64,000 bases of DNA from Rosenbergiella epipactidis (GCF_018494055.1 NZ_JABBFQ010000008.1:1-64000); one strand, 5' to 3'; counted from the stretch's first letter, positions 7,942 to 16,964 are shown. Made by a program: numbers and translations. Notes: generated from the sequence alone by a model not told the origin.

Positions 7942-10900
7942 ATGTTAACAAATTTTAGAATTACCCTCGCTCGCAGCATATTCCGCACACTTATCCTGTT
8001 GTGGGGGATGATATTCACGCCCGGGGTGAGTGCCAATAGCCCGATCTTACAAGGGTTCGCTTCACGGGTAGCGGCGCAAGTCACCCTACCCAACACCGAG
8101 TACCAAGAAGCTACGGTCGACCTAAGCGTTAAAATCTTGGGCGGAGAGCTGGTACTGACGCGGGCTTGGGTAAACAGCCAATGGATCATCAATCCAAGTT
8201 GGGCAGCACTACGCATTCAGGGGCGTGGTCATGACCAACAACCGCTACAGATCATCCGTGCAGGCACCGTCTATCGCTTAGATCCGCAAGCTAAGCAGTA
8301 CGGTGCAGGAAGCTCGACCCTGCGTCGCAGTGAGAAAGGTTGGCAATGGCAAGATCGCCAAGGCAACTGGATTGACTACGATACCGCTGGTCGTATCACT
8401 CAGTATGGTAATAAACACCTGACCTTGGCTACGTTCCAATTCGATGATAGCGGCCGGCGGATAGCCGTTCAAGATAATCATGGTCAGGTTATTTATCGCT
8501 TTCAGTACGATGAGCAAGAACAGTTAGTCGCGGTCAGTGATCTGACGGGTCGCACCGTCGGCTATCAGTGGCAGGGCAACCAACTGCGCAGTGTTACGGA
8601 TGTCGAAGGGCACCTTTGGCGTTACCAATACGACGACAACGGCCAGCTCAGCAAGCGTATCGATCCCGATGGCGGTGTGATGACGCTGCACTATGACAAT
8701 AGGGCTATTGCGCCAAGAACGGCGATGCTCAGCGGTCAGGAAACCACCGGAAAGATTGAATCCTTATCGCCAAGTAAGCGGATATTATCCTCGCGCGCAC
8801 ACATCAGCAAAGTTATCGATAAATCCGGTGCGATCACCACTTGGCAGCGCCATGCGTTACAGGCTAACGGCGGCTGGCGAGTCGAGAAAATGGGACCGGA
8901 CGGTGCCGTTGAACGCCAGGATTTCGACCGCCAAGGGCGCTTAACTGAAGTAACGCTTAACGGTCAGGTCATCACCCGTTTGGCTCGCCTGGATAATTTT
9001 ACGCAAGAGATCACCGATGAAGGCGGAGAGATCACACGGCTGCGTTACGATAGCGCTCAACGTATTCAGCAGATTATCTCGCCAGAAGGTAAAACCGCTT
9101 CATTTACTTATGACCCGAGTCATGGTCGCCTGAATCGCTATCGAGACAACGCAGGGATTGCGACCGAGTTTAGTTACGATGACCAGGGTAATCTGCTCAC
9201 GATGACCCTCGCGGCGGGCACGCCAGAGCGCTATCGCCTCGCCTGGCGTTACGACGCCTACGGTCAGCCAATCGGGATCCTGGAGGGGGAGGGAGACTCG
9301 CTTCGCCAATCGGTCATCACCTATGATCGCCAAGGCAATCCACTTACCCTAACCCAACAAGGTAAGCGTCAATACCAGTTCGACTACAACGTCGAGGGGC
9401 GGGTCACCGCCATGATCGATCCACTGGGCCAGCGTTGGCTCTATCGTTACAGTGCTGGTGGGCAGCTGCTACAGGCCACCGATCCGTTACAACAACATAC
9501 CCGCTATCACTATGACGCGCTCAGTCGAGTCACCGCTATCGTCGATCCCTTAGGGCATCAATCGACCTACCTTTGGCAGCGCTCACCGCAAGGTTACCGT
9601 CTGCAGCTGACCGACGAAAAGAATCAGGCATGGCGTTACGAGTTCGATGCGCTCGAGAGACTGGTTAAGAGCGTCTCGCCGCAAGGTAACGAAACGACTC
9701 AAGACTTCACTCTTAACGGGCAACTGAGTCGACTCACCGAACCGAGCGGTGATACCCATACCTTTGAATATGGTGCAGGCAGCCCTGATCAAGGACGTTT
9801 AATCCGCTACACCAGCCCGGTCAATCAAGAGCAGTACCACTATACCGCAAGCGGGCTACCTTCAAGCATCACCCTATTGCCCCGCTTGGTGCAGCGTATT
9901 CATTATACCGCGCAAGACTTACCGGGGATTATTGAGGATACCGCAGGGCGTAAAGCGATACACGAATACAACGCCCTTGGGGCGCTGACCCGCTATATCG
10001 ACCATCTGGGTGCTGAGACCCGTTATCGTTATCAGCCTCACGGCGAGCTGGCTAACGTTACGACGCCAGCGGGGCAGCAGTTTACCTTCGAGCATGATGC
10101 TTTCGGTGATCTGCTAACAGAAAGCCGACCTTCAGGGAACCATTATCAGTATCAGTACGACCTCGCCGGACAGCTCACTGCGCAACAAGATAAGCTGGGT
10201 AATCGAATCACCTATCGTTACGACGCTGCGGGACAATTAATTGCCGCGCACTATTTTGCGCCGCATCAGGTTAAGCCAGAACAGACGATTGATTATGGCT
10301 ACGATGCAGCGGGTAACTTGATAGAGGTTAAACAACGCGGTAAGACCGAAAGCCACTACGTTTTTACCTACGATGCACGCGGACAACTCCTCACTGAAAC
10401 CCTGCATTATGGTAATGAACACCATGCAGTGCGCACCCAATTACAGTACCGATATACAGCAGATGGGCGGCGCCAGTCGTTAACCTATCCGGATAACAGC
10501 GTACTGGCGTTTCGCTGGCAAAACGACCGATTGGCCGAGGTGATTTTACCTAATGGCCAGCACGAACGCCGCAAGGTATGGCAGTGGTACCAGCCGACCG
10601 CAATCCAGCGGCCGGGCAGCGAACAGGCGCTAAGCTTCGATGCGCTGATGCGACCGCAGATAATTACGCTAAGCGTTAATAATCAGGTCGTCGAGCGCCA
10701 GCAGTATCGGTACGACGATGCCGGGAATATTACCCAGCAAATTCGTAATGACCAGGCAACCCGCTACCAATACGATGCCGAGGACAGGCTGACCTCGATG
10801 CGCCATGCGCGGGGTGCGGTGCAGCGCTATGACTACGATGCACAGGGAAATCGTACCGTCCTCAGCGACGAGTCAGGCGCGTGGCGCTATAACGATAAAC

Positions 10901-12117
10901 AGCAGCTAGTCAAACGGGGCAGCGGTCCCACCGAAGTCACCTATCGTTGGGGCGTAACGGGGGAACTGTTAGAAGAAACTCGCCCCCAAGCCACAACGAC
11001 CTATCAATACAATGCGGCCAATCAATTAGTCACCGTCAGCCGTAATCACCAAGTTCTTGCTGAATATCACTATGATGCGTTTGGTCGGCGGATCGGTAAG
11101 TGGGTCGGTGGTGCTCAACAATGGTTTGTCTACAGTCCAGAGGGGCTTTTAGCCCAACTTGACGGCCATGGCCAGATGCAACAGGCATGGGGCTGGGAGC
11201 CGGATACGGTTTACGGCAGCAAACCGCTATGGCAGGCCGATCTTGGGCCGAAGGCCACCCTTAACACCGCGAAGATTGCTTGGCTACACACCGATAACAC
11301 CGGTACGCCACTGATCGCCCTCGATGATCAGGGGAATAGAGTATGGCAGGGAACCCGCGATCCCTTTGCCGCTGTCATCCCTAGCGCTGAGAGTAAGATA
11401 ACGGTGAATTTGCGCTACGCTGGGCAATATGCCGATGCCGAAACCGGGCTTTACTATAATGGTTCGCGCTATTATGACCCACTCACCGGACGATACCTAC
11501 AACCCGATCCCTTAGGGCTTAGCGGCGGCCTAAACAGCTATACCTATGCCCTTAATAACCCCTTAAGTTATATCGACCCTGAGGGGCAGTTCCCGATCCT
11601 AGCATTGGCTGGGCCGATAGCTCGAACAATCGGCAGCTTGGCTATAGGGATGGCTGTAGATCATTTGATCTCTTATCTTCCCGATAACGATTGTGATCCG
11701 TGGTTAAGCCCAAGAAACTGGGCGCGGGGAATTAATTATGCCATCTCAGCCGGCGCTACGGCAAAAGGGATTTGGTCAGGCTATAAAGTATGGAAGGGGT
11801 GGGGGAAAAGACCATCAAAATATGGATGGACTAAGTGGGATGAATTACTTATACCCGTTCCAAAGAGTGTTGGAGCAAAAGGTAGGAAACCTGTAGTTTT
11901 ACAAACAGGAGGAAGAACGATTGAACAACGTACGGCTAATGAGCTAAACAAATATTTCGGAAGAAATATAAATAGAAGAGAGTGGGGAAGAGCTTTAGAA
12001 TCGCTTAAAAGAAGGAATAATCTCAGAAATGATGACCATGGTCGTATACTGGACAATGGTGATTATATTGGGATCCAGGGAAATATTATTGATAACATTG
12101 AGGACTACTTACATTGA
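7942..12117 (+). CDS. Exported RHS/YD-repeat protein with C-terminal toxin-like tip
   Basis: A 1391-residue polymorphic toxin candidate. It starts with a Sec signal peptide (FRTLILLWGMIFTPGVSA, cleavage near residue 33), unlike PAAR-headed type VI Rhs proteins. Dozens of YD repeats (YDxxGxL...) fill residues of about 150-1180 and should form the closed RHS shell. The core ends in the hallmark [15 protein letters not shown] and [10 protein letters not shown] near residues 1187-1214, where RHS proteins self-cleave. Next comes a hydrophobic linker, then a tip of roughly 130 residues that is clearly richer in A+T and ends DNGDYIGIQGNIIDNIEDYL. The tip's activity is not recognised. Its stop overlaps the start of a DUF4279 immunity candidate. 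Expected role: contact or secreted antibacterial toxin. The export route past the outer membrane is unknown. Confidence 0.9.
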   Translation: MLTNFRITLARSIFRTLILLWGMIFTPGVSANSPILQGFASRVAAQVTLPNTEYQEATVDLSVKILGGELVLTRAWVNSQWIINPSWAALRIQGRGHDQQPLQIIRAGTVYRLDPQAKQYGAGSSTLRRSEKGWQWQDRQGNWIDYDTAGRITQYGNKHLTLATFQFDDSGRRIAVQDNHGQVIYRFQYDEQEQLVAVSDLTGRTVGYQWQGNQLRSVTDVEGHLWRYQYDDNGQLSKRIDPDGGVMTLHYDNRAIAPRTAMLSGQETTGKIESLSPSKRILSSRAHISKVIDKSGAITTWQRHALQANGGWRVEKMGPDGAVERQDFDRQGRLTEVTLNGQVITRLARLDNFTQEITDEGGEITRLRYDSAQRIQQIISPEGKTASFTYDPSHGRLNRYRDNAGIATEFSYDDQGNLLTMTLAAGTPERYRLAWRYDAYGQPIGILEGEGDSLRQSVITYDRQGNPLTLTQQGKRQYQFDYNVEGRVTAMIDPLGQRWLYRYSAGGQLLQATDPLQQHTRYHYDALSRVTAIVDPLGHQSTYLWQRSPQGYRLQLTDEKNQAWRYEFDALERLVKSVSPQGNETTQDFTLNGQLSRLTEPSGDTHTFEYGAGSPDQGRLIRYTSPVNQEQYHYTASGLPSSITLLPRLVQRIHYTAQDLPGIIEDTAGRKAIHEYNALGALTRYIDHLGAETRYRYQPHGELANVTTPAGQQFTFEHDAFGDLLTESRPSGNHYQYQYDLAGQLTAQQDKLGNRITYRYDAAGQLIAAHYFAPHQVKPEQTIDYGYDAAGNLIEVKQRGKTESHYVFTYDARGQLLTETLHYGNEHHAVRTQLQYRYTADGRRQSLTYPDNSVLAFRWQNDRLAEVILPNGQHERRKVWQWYQPTAIQRPGSEQALSFDALMRPQIITLSVNNQVVERQQYRYDDAGNITQQIRNDQATRYQYDAEDRLTSMRHARGAVQRYDYDAQGNRTVLSDESGAWRYNDKQQLVKRGSGPTEVTYRWGVTGELLEETRPQATTTYQYNAANQLVTVSRNHQVLAEYHYDAFGRRIGKWVGGAQQWFVYSPEGLLAQLDGHGQMQQAWGWEPDTVYGSKPLWQADLGPKATLNTAKIAWLHTDNTGTPLIALDDQGNRVWQGTRDPFAAVIPSAESKITVNLRYAGQYADAETGLYYNGSRYYDPLTGRYLQPDPLGLSGGLNSYTYALNNPLSYIDPEGQFPILALAGPIARTIGSLAIGMAVDHLISYLPDNDCDPWLSPRNWARGINYAISAGATAKGIWSGYKVWKGWGKRPSKYGWTKWDELLIPVPKSVGAKGRKPVVLQTGGRTIEQRTANELNKYFGRNINRREWGRALESLKRRNNLRNDDHGRILDNGDYIGIQGNIIDNIEDYLH

Positions 12118-12575
12118 GCAGTTTAAAAGGGCGGAGAACTGAAATTTCAAGCGATTATCCTAGTTGTAAGGAGTGTTATGCGACGCTTGTAATCTATCCC
12201 AGACTACTTCATCCAGAAGTTATTAGCGAAATATTGGGTATTACTCCGACCCGACAAAATGTTCTCGGTGAAAAAATCACTAACAGCCAAGGTAGAACAA
12301 GAGAAATAGAAAAATCTGGTTGGTTCCTTTCAACAGAGAATATCGTTTTTTCTAAGGATCTGCGCGATCATTTAGACTGGTTACTAAATAAAATTGAACC
12401 CTCATGTAATGTCATAGAAAAACTACAGTGTGGAAATGAAGCGATAATGGCTATAAGTTGTGTTTGGCACTCGCTGGTAGGTCATGGTGGCCCAGTTTTA
12501 TGGCCAGAGCAAATGAAAAGAATGAGTGATTTAAACATGGAGTTTGGCTTAGACTTATTATTCTTTGAAGATTAA
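12114..12575 (+). CDS. DUF4279 protein, candidate immunity protein for the RHS tip
   Basis: A 153-residue cytoplasmic protein of the DUF4279 family: CYATLVIYP, EILGITPTRQ, a central SGWFLST and KDLRDHLDWLLNKIEP, ending in GGPVLWPEQMKRMSDLN. The TTG start overlaps the RHS stop (TTGA), with GAGG about 10 nt upstream, so it is translationally coupled to the toxin. Tight coupling of a small protein directly behind a polymorphic toxin tip is the standard arrangement for the cognate immunity gene; I infer that role from position. A paralogue follows at 12828, sharing the SCxECYA start and GGPVLWPxQMKRMSDLN end. Confidence 0.8.
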   Translation: MSSLKGRRTEISSDYPSCKECYATLVIYPRLLHPEVISEILGITPTRQNVLGEKITNSQGRTREIEKSGWFLSTENIVFSKDLRDHLDWLLNKIEPSCNVIEKLQCGNEAIMAISCVWHSLVGHGGPVLWPEQMKRMSDLNMEFGLDLLFFED

Positions 12576-12681
12576 ACTTTTGCATTTCTACGTGATTGAT
12601 TTTTTAAATTTAAATTCAAATTTATTAAAATATTTTTTAGTTGTATTTAATTTAAAATCTAGATTATTGAGGTAGAGATAA

Positions 12682-12828
12682 ATGGAAATGGAAGATTGGG
12701 TAAAAGCGCTGTTATTATTTAAAGAAGAGAAAGGCTTGACTCCCGAGAGCCTTGGGGAAATAAAAGATAATGGAGAGTATATTGATGATAATGGTTTTAA
12801 TATGGGGAGTATCGAGGATTTCTTATAA
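12682..12828 (+). CDS. Free-standing 48-residue homologue of the RHS toxin tip
   Basis: A short ORF with its own GAGG ribosome site 9 nt before ATG. It aligns with the last 46 residues of the RHS protein: ALLLFKEEKGL against ALESLKRRNNL, then IKDNGEYIDDNG against ILDNGDYIGIQG, both ending IEDFL/IEDYL. Its TAA overlaps the ATG of the next DUF4279 gene (TAATG), repeating the toxin-immunity arrangement upstream. No RHS core precedes it. It may be the remnant of a displaced tip, a silent cassette for recombination, or an expressed mini-protein. The region just upstream (12576-12681) is very A+T rich and holds no gene I can see. Confidence 0.6.
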   Translation: MEMEDWVKALLLFKEEKGLTPESLGEIKDNGEYIDDNGFNMGSIEDFL

Positions 12829-13292
12829 TGAAATATACAGAAACCTATAGAACACCGGTGAATAAAAATTATAGTAGTTGTTACGAATGTTACGCAATTC
12901 TTTTAATTTACCCCGCAGATATTCATCCAGATGAAATAACTAAATTACTGGATCAAAAACCAACTTTATGCTTGGTTTTTGGCGATGAATTTACTAATGT
13001 TAGAGGTATGATTCGGAAGGTTAAGTGTTCTATATGGGAATTATCTTCAAATGATTTTATGGAATCTAGGGATATACGCGATCACATAGATTGGCTCTTG
13101 GATAAAATTGAGCCAAGAAGTAAAGAGTTAAAAGAGTTACAAGAAAATCCAGACTTAACTATGTGTATTTATTGCACTTGGAGAGCGAAAAGAGGGTACG
13201 GTGGGCCAGTGTTATGGCCATCGCAAATGAAACGGATGAGTGATTTGAATCTAGAATGTAGCTTTGACGCGTATTTTTTCACAGAGGATTGA
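12828..13292 (+). CDS. DUF4279 protein, second candidate immunity protein
   Basis: A 154-residue paralogue of the protein at 12114. Shared features are SCYECYAILLIYP near the N-terminus, RDIRDHIDWLLDKIEP in the middle and YGGPVLWPSQMKRMSDLN near the end; the intervening residues differ, as expected for immunity proteins specific to different tips. The ATG overlaps the stop of the 48-residue tip homologue. It probably protects against a variant of the same toxin family carried by siblings or by an earlier version of this locus. Low G+C like the neighbouring cassettes. Confidence 0.8.
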   Translation: MKYTETYRTPVNKNYSSCYECYAILLIYPADIHPDEITKLLDQKPTLCLVFGDEFTNVRGMIRKVKCSIWELSSNDFMESRDIRDHIDWLLDKIEPRSKELKELQENPDLTMCIYCTWRAKRGYGGPVLWPSQMKRMSDLNLECSFDAYFFTED

Positions 13293-13323
13293 TGATATTA
13301 ATCTTTTATCCTTTATATACTAA

Positions 13324-14009
13324 TTATGGCTAGGCCAGTATGCCGAAACCGGGCTCTATTATAACGGTTCGCGCTATTACGACCCAGTCACCGGACGATA
13401 CCTACAACCCGATCCCTTAGGGCTTAGCGGCGGATTAAATAGTTACGTCTACGCTCTCAATAATCCCTTAAGCTATATCGACCCCGAAGGGCAGTTCCCG
13501 TTGATAGCGGTACAGTCCAAGCCGATGGCTTATTTAGTCGGCGGCTGGGCAGCTGGCGAGGCCATAGATTATTTAATCTCTTATCTGCCGGATAACGAGT
13601 GCAATCCGTTATTAAGCCCGCAACGCTGGGCAAATGCGATGACTTATGCCGTGGGGATTGACGTAACGCATAAAGGGATTAGGTCAGGATATAAGGTATG
13701 GAAGTTATCTTTTAGTAAAATAAGGATTATGATTAAATCAGCTAAATTACCCTATAAAAATACTACCACCGTCGGGCATGCTTAATCGAAGCATTCAGGA
13801 CGGTATCCTGAGACCTGGGGTAAAATGCATGAACTATTCAACTTTGGGATGCTCAGGGAATGACGCATCTAAGAGATATTATCCGTGCGCCGGGATATTT
13901 TAAGAGAATTAAAACGCAGAAAGGGGTTTTATTTATAGAGAAAAGACTACCTGATGGGCGTGGGGGCAGGTTGAATATGGATGGCACTTTCAAGGGTTTT
14001 ATAGATTAA
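13324..14009 (+). pseudogene. Displaced RHS C-terminal tip, decayed
   Basis: The frame opens after a TAA at 13321 with [18 protein letters not shown], repeats the RHS core end ([28 protein letters not shown]) and the linker ([17 protein letters not shown]... SGYKVWK), then diverges into a different tip. It lacks any start codon in the core part, has an in-frame TAA at 13783-13785 after TTVGHA, and needs a frameshift near 13842-13845 to continue as WDAQGMTHLRDIIRAPG and FIEKRLPDGRGG...NMDGTFKGFID, which ends at 14007-14009. The final motif resembles the end of other polymorphic toxin tips I have seen, but I do not assign an activity. It reads as a former RHS tip pushed downstream by replacement. 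Confidence 0.82.
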
Positions 14010-14019
14010 GGAATGAAGT

Positions 14020-14520
14020 ATGAATGAAATGTATGAATTATTATTTGAAGGTGTAGATAAAACCGATCTTTTTCCAATGTTAGAGTTCATTTTATCTAAA
14101 ACAAAGAGCCATAGTGAGTTTACAACAATGGGCTTCCCTGTTGACGTTTATCATGAGAAAACAGATAAGGAAGTAGTGGAATTCATAACTAAACTTGAAG
14201 GTGGGTGCATATTTATAAAGCGATTAACTGATTTGAGAGTTAGCGATACATCAACAATAAGTAATCTAGCATTAAGGATAGTTAAATATCAGGATTTATT
14301 CGATATTGATATGGTTTTTAATTACTCTGATATTAGTGTTGGTTTATATTGCTCAGAAAATGAGCGTGTTGAGTGGTTAATGTATAATCTCCAGGGCTTC
14401 TCCTATAACATATCAAAAAGATTTAATTTGAAATTATATTGTGCGGGGGTTGAGCCAACTTGTGATGAAGAAATGCGTTATTTCACTAATGAAAAAATCG
14501 GGCCTATGATGGCTAGATAA
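14020..14520 (+). CDS. Candidate immunity protein of the decayed RHS tip
   Basis: A 166-residue acidic, soluble protein starting MNEMYELLFEGVDKTDLFPM, with no signal peptide or membrane segment. It begins 11 nt after the decayed RHS tip, with an AAGGAATG ribosome site. It is unrelated to the DUF4279 pair, as expected if the tip beside it is a different toxin. I do not recognise the family. The ORF is intact although the toxin is broken, so selection for protection against neighbours that still carry the toxin is a reasonable reading. Confidence 0.7.
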   Translation: MNEMYELLFEGVDKTDLFPMLEFILSKTKSHSEFTTMGFPVDVYHEKTDKEVVEFITKLEGGCIFIKRLTDLRVSDTSTISNLALRIVKYQDLFDIDMVFNYSDISVGLYCSENERVEWLMYNLQGFSYNISKRFNLKLYCAGVEPTCDEEMRYFTNEKIGPMMAR

Positions 14521-14746
14521 CATTAAACAGTACTCCCCTACGCTGGAGGTTAGCGCTTTTAAATTACTGCCGTTATTTCTAACAAATAAGCTTCTCCAAT
14601 AAAACCCTATTTCTTTAGCACAAAATTATTAAAACTCTAGTCTTTGTAGCTACTATTTTTTTAATTTTTTTTATTTTGATCAGTAAATCCTGTACTATAC
14701 TTTTTTGAGTGTTCGAAATAATCCCTTTAATAACGAGGACTCTCAA

Positions 14747-14983
14747 ATGGTAACTAAAGCTCAAATCCTAGATCATGCAGAAGTAGTTGATAAGAATGGC
14801 GACTTTGTGGGCGTTGTCGACCATTTTGAAAGTGAAGACCAAATCAAGCTGGTTAAAAAAGCACCCAATGCAGACGGCAGCCACCACTTGATCCCGCTAG
14901 CATGGGTGACAAGCGTTGACGATAACAAAGTTATCTTGTCTAAAACGCTACAAGAAGTCGAACAAGAGTGGAAAGCAGTCTAA
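14747..14983 (+). CDS. DUF2171 domain protein
   Basis: A 78-residue soluble protein with the PRC-barrel-like pattern of DUF2171: AEVVDKNGDFVGVVDHFE, then a middle strand rich in charged residues, and HHLIPLAWVTSVDDNKVILSKT. These small proteins are common in enterobacteria and often stress-linked, but no biochemical role is established to my knowledge. I start at the ATG at 14747, which has CGAGGA about 8 nt upstream; an upstream GTG at 14705 has none. A TACTATACT element at 14693-14701 could be the -10 region. The gene ends at a shared terminator facing the GH15 gene. Confidence 0.82.
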   Translation: MVTKAQILDHAEVVDKNGDFVGVVDHFESEDQIKLVKKAPNADGSHHLIPLAWVTSVDDNKVILSKTLQEVEQEWKAV

Positions 14984-14991
14984 AGATATCT

Positions 14992-15013
14992 GCTACCCGC
15001 CTCGGCGGGTAGC
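14992..15013. terminator. Hairpin between converging DUF2171 and GH15 genes
   Basis: Perfect 10-bp stem GCTACCCGCC (14992-15001) and GGCGGGTAGC (15004-15013) with a 2-nt loop. The following T content on either strand is modest, but the site between two converging genes suggests bidirectional termination. Confidence 0.65.
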
Positions 15014-15020
15014 ACCCTTT

Positions 15021-16847
15021 CTAACAGCCAGACAGCGGCTGATTTCCTAGTGCTTGTGCCGCACAAATCAATGCTAAATGACTTAATCCCTGCGGAAGAT
15101 TTCCTCGCCATTCTCCAGTACGAATATCAAACATCTCATTGAAGGTCTCGACATTGCCTCTGTCACACAGAGTCTCAAGAATCGTTTGCATATTTTGCTC
15201 GGCCAGAGCGTTTTCATCTAGCGCAGCGAGCGCCTCGACCATCCAAAATGAGCAGGCGACAAAAGTACTCTCCTCTTTCTCGACATGGCTGTAACGGTAA
15301 AGATGCGGTCCACCATGACCCAGCTCGTCAATCATGGCGCGGTAGGTTGCAAGCATGCGCGATTTGTTAATGCGCTGACCGTATCGATAGACCAGGGTTA
15401 AGGCTGCATCCAATTCATCATTATCATCAGAATAGAATCGGTAAGCCTGACGGGTTTCCGACCAGCAGTGCTGTTCCACCCATTGCGCGATACTGTCGCG
15501 CTCTGCTGCCCAGCGATCGCGCCATGTGGGCTCAAGGTGCCCCGCGTCGGCTAATTCCACTGCAGCATCTAAAGCGAGCCAGCATGCCATCTTAGAATGG
15601 GTGTAGTGCTGCAGGTCCGGTAGCTCCCACATACCAGAATCCTTTAATCGCCAGCGGTCGGCACATTGGTTGGCCAAACGGCATAACAGTCGTGAAGTCT
15701 CTAAATCAAGAATATGGCCAGATTGTACGAATAACTGTCCGACCGCTAACATATCCCCATACATACTGAGTTGACGCTGGTCGCGAGCATTATTTCCTTT
15801 CCGTACAGGCTGCGAGTCTTGGTAACCCTGTAGCGCTAGGTAGGTTTCAGCGGGAACCTCTCCTCCCTCCAAGGTGTAACAGGTAAGCAGTTCCTCACCG
15901 TGACGCATAATGGTTTTCGACAGCCAAGAGTAGGCGGCTTGGCAATCTTCCAGCGCACCTAAATAAACGAAAGATTTAATGATTAAGCAAGCATCGCGGA
16001 TCCAAGCATAACGATAATCATAATTCTTCTCACCGCCGATACCTTCAGGGAGTGATGTCGTGGCGGCGGCGGCAAGCGCACCTGTCGGAGAAAACCAGAG
16101 AAACTTCAATGCGAGCGCGGAGCGGGTGACATGCTGTGGGTAGCTCCCTTGATAACTCAAGTTTTCTACCCAGTTTTGCCACGCAAGATGACTGGTTTCG
16201 ATACGCTTATCAATTGCGTCGATTGTCGGAACGGCTAAGGGTTCAGCGTGAGAGACTAATAGGGCGCAGAGCGATGAGGAAGAGGGTTGGCTGGTTAACT
16301 GTGCGATGACCTGATTGTTTTCACAGGTCTTGATCTCAACATCATCGCTGCAGCGTAGCATCACCATCAAGTCACCGATATGGAAAATATTGCCTTGTGC
16401 GGTAGTGTCGAGCCAAGGTGAGCGAGTCTCCACTTGTGTGCCAAACCGAATGGTGAGTTGAAAAGTGATATTGCCCTCTTTACCTTCGATTCTTCTGGCT
16501 AATTCATTCCAAGGGAGAGGGCCAGCTAAATTACTATTGATTGATTCGGTAAGTAACGCCCGGCCGGAGGCGGTAATAAACTCAGTTTCTAAGATATTAC
16601 TGTCTTCGCGATAACGTCGCTGAACGCTATATTCTTCCATAGGGGTCAGACTAAAGTAGCCACCAATATCGTTATCCAGTATGCGATCGAATAGGGCAGG
16701 GGAGTCCATATGCGGAACGCACCACCAGTCGATACCGCCATCGGGTGCAATCAATGCGACTGAACGGCCTTCGCCAATCGCGGCGTAATCACCAAGACCA
16801 ACAGTGCCTTGTTGACGAACAGGGGAATGGTATTGACTATTCTTCAA
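15021..16847 (-). CDS. Glycoside hydrolase family 15 protein
   Basis: A 608-residue cytoplasmic protein of the GH15 (glucoamylase-like/trehalase) family. The N-terminal beta domain has GDYAAIGEGRSVALIAPDGGIDWWC, and the (alpha/alpha)6 barrel has YDYRYAWIRDACLIIKSFVYLG, the conserved catalytic-site block, followed by a C-terminal WMVEALA repeat. No signal peptide is present, so the substrate is intracellular. Related bacterial GH15 proteins act on alpha-glucans or trehalose; the exact substrate cannot be told. The start is a TTG at 16847 with AAGGAG 7 nt upstream. E. coli has no equivalent at this locus beside yfjD, so this is a lineage-specific insertion. Confidence 0.88.
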   Translation of the reverse strand: MKNSQYHSPVRQQGTVGLGDYAAIGEGRSVALIAPDGGIDWWCVPHMDSPALFDRILDNDIGGYFSLTPMEEYSVQRRYREDSNILETEFITASGRALLTESINSNLAGPLPWNELARRIEGKEGNITFQLTIRFGTQVETRSPWLDTTAQGNIFHIGDLMVMLRCSDDVEIKTCENNQVIAQLTSQPSSSSLCALLVSHAEPLAVPTIDAIDKRIETSHLAWQNWVENLSYQGSYPQHVTRSALALKFLWFSPTGALAAAATTSLPEGIGGEKNYDYRYAWIRDACLIIKSFVYLGALEDCQAAYSWLSKTIMRHGEELLTCYTLEGGEVPAETYLALQGYQDSQPVRKGNNARDQRQLSMYGDMLAVGQLFVQSGHILDLETSRLLCRLANQCADRWRLKDSGMWELPDLQHYTHSKMACWLALDAAVELADAGHLEPTWRDRWAAERDSIAQWVEQHCWSETRQAYRFYSDDNDELDAALTLVYRYGQRINKSRMLATYRAMIDELGHGGPHLYRYSHVEKEESTFVACSFWMVEALAALDENALAEQNMQTILETLCDRGNVETFNEMFDIRTGEWRGNLPQGLSHLALICAAQALGNQPLSGC

Positions 16848-16964
16848 GAGTGTCTCCTTGTGACGCGCGAACGAACTAAGTGAAATCTGATTTTCAGTAA
16901 GTTAATTAAGCATGGCACAGAAAGTCGTTTTGTCTTGAAAACAGCTGGGGATTGCTCGATAAAT

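Noticed and set aside
12576-12681. Hidden RHS remnant before the 48-residue tip homologue
   Set aside because: All frames give A+T-rich low-complexity sequence with stops and no YD or DPxGL motif.
2700-14520. Prophage, insertion sequence or CRISPR in the RHS island
   Set aside because: No integrase, transposase, terminal repeats, att-like duplications or regularly spaced repeats were seen.
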